From: Dactylis glomerata | Taxonomy: Eukaryota; Streptophyta; Magnoliopsida; Poales; Poaceae | Direction: 5' to 3' | Length of the DNA: 64,000 nt | Assembly (NCBI GenBank): GCA_007115705.1 | Contig: QXEO01000152.1 | Span: 186,001 to 250,000 of the forward strand | In this document: positions 58,171 through 64,000 of the stretch, one piece after another | How positions within the stretch are numbered: the stretch's first letter is position 1 | Layout of the letters: each line of letters begins with the position of its first letter | The notes under the pieces: generated by a model | The model's input: the letters and a program-made list of their open reading frames with translations, nothing else | Databases searched by the model: none | What the model was told of the DNA's origin: nothing | Translations under genes and position numbers: made by a program

Positions 58171-59865
58171 TGATACGTCTCAAATGTATCTATAATTTTT
58201 GATGCTCCATGCTTTGTTTTACACCATTTGCCTACTGTTTCGTTACACTTAGTGGCATTTTTATACGCTTTCCGGAACTAACCTATTAACGAAGTGCCAC
58301 AGTGCCAGTTTCCAGTTTTCTGCTGTTTTTGTGTTTCAGAAGTGATACACGGGAAATATTCTCGGAATTGGACGAAACAAGTTCCAGAAGTCATATTTCA
58401 TCGGGGAGCTTCCAAACATCCGAAGGAGAGTAGGAGACGGAGGACCAGGGGCCCACACACAGGGGTGGCGCGGCCTACCCCTGGCCCGCGCCACCTATGT
58501 GTGAGGCCACCTGGGACCTCCTCTGACATCGCCCCTTCGCCTACATATACCCCCTGACGAGAAAAACCTAAGCCCCGATCAGTTTTCCAGAATACATCGC
58601 GATCCACCGCCGCCGTCGACCCGAAGATCGGGAGGGTCCAGAAGCTCTTCCCGGCACCCTGCCGGAGAGGGAAATCGCCACCGGAGGTCTCCTTCATCGC
58701 CATGATTGCCTCCGGAGCGATGAGTGAGTAGTCTACCTTGGACTATGGGTCCATAGCAGTAGCTAGATGGTTGTCTTCTCCACCATGTGCTTCATGTTTA
58801 GATCTCATGAGCTGCCCTACATGATTGAGATCACTGTTATGTAATACTATGATGTTGGTTTGTTGGGATCCGATGAATATTGGTGTTTATGATTAAGTTG
58901 CTGTACTGAATTTTATCTTATGTTATCTCTATGATGTTTATGATCTTGCATGCTCTCCGTTGTTAGTAGCTATCTTGGCCGAGTAGTTGCTAGTGACTCC
59001 AAGAGGGGGTATTTATGCTCGATAGTGGGTTCATGCCTCTATTTCACCTGGGGGAGTGACAGAAACCTCTAAGGTGGTAGATGTGCTGTTGCTACTAGGG
59101 AGAAAACAACATTCATATGCTCGAGGGCATATGCTTTGTTTACATTACACACTTTGCTTAATGCAATTATCTGTTGTTCGCAACTTAATACTTCTAGGGT
59201 GTTCGGATGATATCCCCGGGGGTGGATTATTAGTCATAGATGCAGTTGGATGGCGGTCTATGTATTTTGTTGTAATGCCCAGAGTGAATCTCATAGTGAT
59301 CTTCTTGACATATCACGTTAGCTCTATTCTATCAATTGCCCAACTGTAATTTGTTTACCCAGCATGTTATTTATCTATGGAGAGACACCACTAGTGAACT
59401 GTGGACCCCGGTCCTATTTTAATCATATTGCAATCACCTGTTTACTATTCCCGTACTGTTTACTTTACTAGCATACTCTACTGTTTTCCACTCGATACAC
59501 TCATAACCTTTGTTTCAAGCAAACCGGTGAGATTGACAACCTCATCGCAAGTTGGGAACAAAGTATTTGTTTGTGTGTGTGCAGGTTCCGTGTTGCTACT
59601 GGCTGAAGACGAGTCAACAAGTATCGTTAACGGCGCCCTTGTTGGAGTGTTACTAAGCCAGTGCGCATCACCTTCAGTCGTCACCGTCTCCCTTCTCCTG
59701 AACGATAAACCTTGGTTTCTTAACTGAGGGAAAACTAGCCGCTACACTCATCATACCTTCCTCTTGGGGTTCCCAACGGGCTGGTCAAGCACCACGCACA
59801 AGGACGTCTGCTTCCACATTAACTCGCCATCAACACTTTTCTGGCGTCATCACCACCGAGTAGCA
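58171..59865 (+). repeat. 3' LTR of element C
   Basis: Same length as the 5' LTR. Differences seen include C to T at 58185, T to A at 58209 and C to T near 59590. Hairpin at about 58454-58505. Confidence 0.95.
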
Positions 59866-61009
59866 GTGTGGCGTTGGGTGTGTTGAGTGGCTGCTTAGGA
59901 GTCACATATCTTGGAAGTGAAAACCATGGTATGTGTTAGTGGTCTAAGTAGTACACTTGTGGTTTGCCACTCAGGATTAAAGAGATGATTATGTCTTCCA
60001 TGCTTAGATGTACTTCCAGTGCAACCTTATGACATTATGGGCTCTGTCTTGATTGAGTACGATTAAGGGTTCATCCATGGGTACTGACAGCAGGTGGTAG
60101 AAGAGTATAGTTGGGTACGGTCAAGTCCGGATGGATGAATGCTTCTTCTGAAAGGTCTCATCTCATCTTATTCTTCGGGGTAAAATGTGTCTTAAGGTGA
60201 AAGTGCACAACCCTTGCAATGTGTAAAACTAATCGATTAGCCGTGTCCCCGGTTATGGACAACTTGGGTCTCTAGACATGGAATTACGGAAGAATCTCAT
60301 CACCTTTTGAAATAACTAAAACTTGTGTAGAAAGAGGGAATGCCTCAGGGCTACATGCCTGGTAGAGAAACCATGGTATTGTAGTAACTTGAGGGATTAA
60401 CCTAGTTTTGTAGAGTGACTACCTGGGGCTACATACTGGCAGTGAAAACCATGTATGTGGAGGTGACCTAGGAGTTATATTGATATTAAAGAAAAATTCT
60501 AAATGTTGTGTAAATGTTTTGATTTGGAAAATATAGGATAAAACTGCTTTATGCAAATTAGCCCTTGAGATCCACTAGCCAAATATCATGTAGTATAGTA
60601 CTTTCACAAATGCCACCATATATGTGTCATTTGTCAGTACGTTGTTGTACTGACCCCTTTGGGGCTACATATTCAAACGTGTAGGTTGTTCTGATGAGGA
60701 GTAGATGGAGGAGTCTCGAGCCTGCATACCAACATGACTGCCTGTGGCACATTGCTGAAGATGGAGGCTCATTGCAATTTACCTTTCGTTGTGCTTTAGT
60801 TGTGCTAAACTCTGGTATTCAAGCTAGTTCAAGTGGCTAAGCTATTTTTGTAAGGTTTAAAGACTATTGTATCTGGATTTGCGATGTAATAAATGACACT
60901 ATCTGTAATGATTACTATATTTTATACTGTGGTGCTATCTACTGATCCAGGGAATGGCACAGTAACATAGGAGTTCTACCTTTGGTAAAAGGTAGGGCGC
61001 TACAGATGT

Positions 61010-62569
61010 AGAAGAACTAAACGGCAGACGCACATGTTTGCCAAGTTGGCATGCATGACATACAGAGGGGCGCCTAGCTTTATTACACTTAATAAATGAA
61101 AACTTTTGGAGAACCGACCTGGCATCGCGACCAGGGTGTCCAAGTCTTTGGTGCCAGAGATCAGCAGTGGTGGCGATGGAGGCGAGCATGGCGGTGGGCG
61201 GCGCATGGTGAGGGGTGCTAGGAAACGTGTAGAGATCCCCTTCACCATTGCAGCGATGGATCACGCGATGAGTCTTCAGGTCCTTCACAAAAAAACCAAG
61301 AGCGTAAAATTCGACATAACAAAAGTTATCTCTAGTAAATTTGCGGATGGAGAGTAAGTTGCGAATTTGAGATGAAAGAGATGACCAGAGAAAGATCGAA
61401 AAGAAGTGTAGCCGGAGGAAGAGATAGGCACGGACGTGCCGTTCCCCACGGTTACGAAGTGCGGATGAGAGAGAGGAGCTACGAACAGTATGTTACCCTC
61501 GTCGTTCGTCATGTGGGATGTGGCACCGGAGTCCATCACCTAGCCGCCCTGCTAGTACAGGCTATTCAGGGCCGCGATCAGGCTGGCATTGTCCCATGCT
61601 GGTGCAGCGGAGGAGGACGGCGTCGACTGGAAGACGAGCGCGGCAGTGGTGGTGTAGGCCTGGGGGCGCAGGCCGAGGATGCCGGGGCCGGTGGAGGGGG
61701 CGCGCCACTGCCCCGCGCAAGGGGAGAAGCACACCCATGGACCCTGGGGCGCGGGGTTTCCCGGGCGAGCGGGGCCGCCGGTGGTCTTGTCGCCCGTCTT
61801 GTTCTTCTGCTTGCGGGACTTGCCGGAGTTGGAGGAGTCACCGCGGCAGCCACGCCGGTGCACGTGGGCGCATGAGAATGAGTCTGAGCGACGAGGGCCG
61901 TAGAGGCGGTGTTGGCAGTGGCGTTCGCCTGTTGCATCTCCTCCATGAGAAGCATGCTTTGAACACGGAGGAAGGTGGGCAGCGGGTCCGTCATGGAGAT
62001 CACGGTGGCCGCAGATGAGAACCGAGGGCCGAGACCGCGCAGAGTGTTGAGGACGAGCGCGCGATCTGAGACGGCGGAGTCGTTCTTGGAGAGGGCATCA
62101 GCGATCTTCTTCTGGTTGCGGCAGTACTCAGTGATGGAGTAGGCGTCCTGCACCAGCTGGCGAAAGTTGAAGTCGAGGTAGATCGCTTTGCTGGCCTTGT
62201 TGCGGAGAAGAGCTCGAGGACGGCGAGCCACAGCTGGTGCGCAGTCTGGTCACGGGCGAGGACCATGTCGGCGACGTCCTCATCGATAGTGGCGTGCAGG
62301 ACATTGAGGATGGTGTAGTCCGAGGCGGTCCAGTCGGCGTTGGTGGGGGCGGCAGCGATGCTGCCGTCGACGTGGCCGATGAGCCCGGCGCGACTGAGAG
62401 AGGCGCGCATGTAGATCGCCCACTTGGTGTAGTTCCCAGCGTTGAAGGAGAGGACGGCGAGGCCGACGCGGCGCGGAGCACCGCCCGGAGGCAGGGCGCC
62501 GGGGGCGCCGTTGGCGGCGGCGGCGGGGACGATGGCGCCGGGGGCCGAGGAGAGGGGGTCAGTGGCCAT
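61010..62569 (-). pseudogene. Copia gag, protease and pre-integrase, frame-broken
   Basis: The gag ATG at 62569 (MATDPLSSAPG) leads into 'FNAGNYTKWAIYMRASLSR' and 'LWLAVLELF'. After a frame change near 62210 comes 'FRQLVQDAYSITEYCRNQKKIAD' and 'VLNTLRGLGPRF', typical of copia Gag. A third frame carries 'GPWVCFSPCAGQ'. Protease is marked by VMDSGATSHMTNDEG (about 61530) and 'VTVGNGTSVPI'. The pre-integrase region has 'DLWHQRLGHPGRDA' and 'CHACQLGKHVRLPF' (about 61160-61030). Several frameshifts make it inactive. Confidence 0.85.
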
Positions 62570-62664
62570 CGGTTGCAGCGGAAGGGTGAGCGGCGGCGGC
62601 TAGGGTTTGCCCCTTGGCGGCGGCGGTGGCTAGGAGGGGATCGGGTGGGGCTAGGGTTTTTTTA

Positions 62665-62674
62665 GGCTGATACC
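62665..62674 (-). other. Primer-binding site of the copia element
   Basis: Minus strand TGGTATCAGC, the start of an initiator tRNA-Met site, lying directly after the short LTR. Confidence 0.75.
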
Positions 62675-62812
62675 ATATAGACAGGTATTGGGGGGAAGCC
62701 TCACACGGAAAAGGCAGTGGGGTTACTGTGTTTATATAGGCTCTCAGGCCAATTAAGGTTTAGTACAAGTTACAGTTAGATCCTACGTAAATATAATATA
62801 TACAGTCTAACA
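62675..62812 (-). repeat. 5' LTR of the copia element (~138 bp)
   Basis: On the minus strand it starts TGTTAGACTGTATA at 62812 and runs to the primer site. The expected CA end is degraded to ...GTCTATA. It contains a TATA box (TATATAAAC, plus 62730-62738). Short LTRs of this size occur in several cereal copia families. Confidence 0.65.
62730..62738 (-). promoter_or_regulatory. TATA box in the copia LTR
   Basis: TATATAAAC on the minus strand, about 75 bp into the LTR and about 50 bp before its end. Confidence 0.5.
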
Positions 62813-63330
62813 AAGGCACCGTAAGAGACTCCACGTTAATCCTAGAGGTCAACGAATTTTGCCCATCCAATTGTCCAATCACAGTCGTTAAATAATTTCC
62901 GATCCACCTCTTCCACCCACGTGAGAAAGAGTCCTCTCTTCGTACTATTCCTATCTCATATTTTCCATCTCTTCCGTGTATAATGAACAAACGAACATAA
63001 AACACATCTCCAATCGTTGTCGCCGGAAAAAGGCCGTAATCCATCTCCTCCGGTCTTCCTGTGCTCAAACTGCTCATGCGCCTTTGCTCACGGCGGCAGC
63101 GACGGAACTTCGCGACACCTTCGACATCGGCCGGTGCGTGAATTAGGGCTATTCACTGATTGGATCAGAAAGTAGTCTAGCTGTTGTAAATTGACTGCTC
63201 GTGTTCGGAGCTGCCGATGTAAATTGACTGCTCACGTCACCGGCTGCCGATGAAAATTGCATGCATGGTTCATCCAGTGATCGCACTCTACTCTGCATAC
63301 ATGTCCGCATGATAACGCCTTATTTTAATC
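62813..63330. other. Host flank, no recognisable gene
   Basis: Mixed composition, no transposon signature. A 105-codon minus-strand frame (63077-62760) runs into the copia LTR and shows no known domain, so it is not called as a gene. Confidence 0.4.
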
Positions 63331-63341
63331 CTATTATATGC

Positions 63342-63470
63342 TTCCTCTATTTTAAAATATAAGATGTTTTAGATTTGTGAAGCAAATATATCTAAATATT
63401 TTTTAGTGTGTATATTTGAGTGAATCTACACACTAAAAAATTTATAGATACATTTGCTTCATAAACAATC
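63342..63470. repeat. Degenerate Stowaway-like MITE
   Basis: The left end CTTCCTCTATTTTAAAATATAAGATG resembles the start of cereal Stowaway elements. Inside, arms at 63379-63410 and 63429-63460 (GAAGCAAAT...AGTGTG) are inverted repeats with three mismatches. The right terminus is not preserved. Confidence 0.5.
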
Positions 63471-64000
63471 AGTTCTCTACGTATTCTCCTACTGTATTGG
63501 TGGTCTGGTCTCTAACTCTCTATGATCTGAGGTGTGTGATACATATATGATGTTCATTAAATAAGCTGAACGCAACTTTTCAGTGGAATTTTATATAGCT
63601 TGTTTAATCTTAGTTGCACACCTCAAAAACGATAATTATTTGGGCAATACTGTTAAAACAATATACCACTACGTACGTATGAGAGAAAATATTAAAATAA
63701 GTAGATATAGTATTTGCAACACTCAAATTAGTTAAACAAATGTATACTTTAGCTAATTGGTAGTGCACTACTGTAGGTATGGGGCACCATATGAGCAGAG
63801 GAACGGTCACCACTTAGTAGTATCGAATGATTCTTTCGAAGTTAATTGAGTTGGTTACTTGGATATTTTCTTAGTTTTGATCTGTTTTGGGATAAAACAT
63901 AGCTACGATCGATCTCTAAGGCAAATGAAATAGACTAATATTCTCAGCTTATCCAATAAACTTAGAAGTAAGAATTTGTTGAAAACGAGACTGATTTGCA
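63471..64000. other. A+T-rich flank, nothing identified
   Basis: No open frame of interest, no repeat boundary and no RNA gene seen. Confidence 0.4.

Larger units (their letters stand above)
53115..59865 (+). mobile_element. Young, complete, non-autonomous Athila-type element C
   Basis: Two 1695-bp LTRs (53115-54809 and 58171-59865) differ at about eight sites by eye (roughly 0.5%). Perfect target duplication GTGTG (53110-53114, 59866-59870). Primer site at 54820-54836 and polypurine tract before 58171. The 3.36-kb internal region holds a single ORF of 198 codons without recognisable retroviral domains. Everything needed in cis for retrotransposition appears intact. Confidence 0.95.
50451..61004 (+). 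mobile_element. Solo LTR of the long-LTR gypsy family, split by element C
   Basis: The LTR starts TGTAACATCC at 50451 and ends ...GGGCGCTACA at 61004, with perfect target duplication GATGT (50446-50450, 61005-61009). Removing element C leaves about 3.8 kb. It shares ends and much of its A+T-rich middle with the 4.4-kb LTRs at 27257-39321, in the opposite orientation. No internal domain or second LTR is present, so it arose by LTR-LTR recombination. The second part (59871-61004) contains its own diverged ~60-bp repeats ('gtgaaaaccatggtatgtg'). Confidence 0.85.
49293..62812 (-). mobile_element. Ty1-copia element, 3' part lost, interrupted by a solo LTR
   Basis: Minus-strand order: short 5' LTR (62812-62675), initiator tRNA-Met-type primer site, gag, protease, pre-integrase and integrase. 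Integrase is split at 61004/50451 by a solo long LTR. The sequence ends at 49293, at the very start of the reverse transcriptase region, where element D begins. Integrase lying before reverse transcriptase is the Ty1-copia gene order. Confidence 0.85.

Noticed and set aside
61372..62665. Long plus-strand frames over the copia gag region
   Set aside because: GC-rich antisense shadows of the minus-strand gag and protease, with no recognisable domain.

Overview
This window looks like intergenic DNA from a large cereal genome, most likely Triticeae (wheat, Aegilops or barley type). The evidence is the dense nest of long plant LTR retrotransposons: Athila-type gypsy elements with a tRNA-Asp primer site, a gypsy element with ~4.4 kb LTRs, and a Ty1-copia element. 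A CACTA transposon, Stowaway MITEs and a Mutator-like element are also present. No rRNA, tRNA, CRISPR or prokaryotic gene was seen. Nearly all of the window is transposon-derived. The only plausible host-gene sequence is one isolated terminal exon (3885-4130, minus). Family names such as Sabrina, WHAM or Sukkula are not assigned because no database could be searched.

Layout. 1-1255 is a truncated Athila-type LTR (minus). 1256-4680 is low-copy or degenerate sequence with the orphan exon. About 4870-11765 is Athila-type element B (minus): 5' LTR, a gag-protease frame with four stops, and a third ORF, but no reverse transcriptase. 11766-42795 is element A1 (plus). It contains a Mutator-like element (15394-20236, 9-bp target duplication) carrying a GRF zinc-finger pseudogene and a two-exon zf-XS gene. 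It also contains a second element of the same family, A2 (20679-40041, target duplication CTATG). The 3' LTR of A2 was hit by a 12-kb long-LTR gypsy element (27257-39321, minus, target duplication ATTCA). A1 lies inside the DUF4218 part of a CACTA transposase gene (42796-45699, minus). The CACTA lies in the pol region of an Athila-type gypsy fragment (45700-47120). This gives about five levels of nesting.

47104-49292 is the 5' part of an inverted Athila-type element (D, minus), joined head to head to the preceding fragment at the primer-binding site. 49293-62812 is a Ty1-copia element (minus) that has lost its reverse transcriptase and 3' LTR. Its integrase is split by a solo long LTR (50451-61004, target duplication GATGT). 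That solo LTR is in turn split by the young, complete, non-autonomous element C (53115-59865, target duplication GTGTG; two 1695-bp LTRs differing at about 8 positions by eye). 62813-64000 is non-repetitive or MITE-derived sequence with no recognisable gene.

Functionally, nothing here forms a host pathway. The A1/A2/C elements have promoters, primer sites and polypurine tracts but encode only one small protein each, so they must borrow reverse transcriptase and integrase from autonomous relatives. The most interesting cargo is (i) the Mutator-like element carrying an SGS3/FDM-type zinc-finger (zf-XS) gene and a GRF zinc-finger gene, (ii) a clean exchange of the whole ORF between otherwise matching non-autonomous elements, and (iii) a GC-rich hairpin preserved in every LTR of the Athila-type families.
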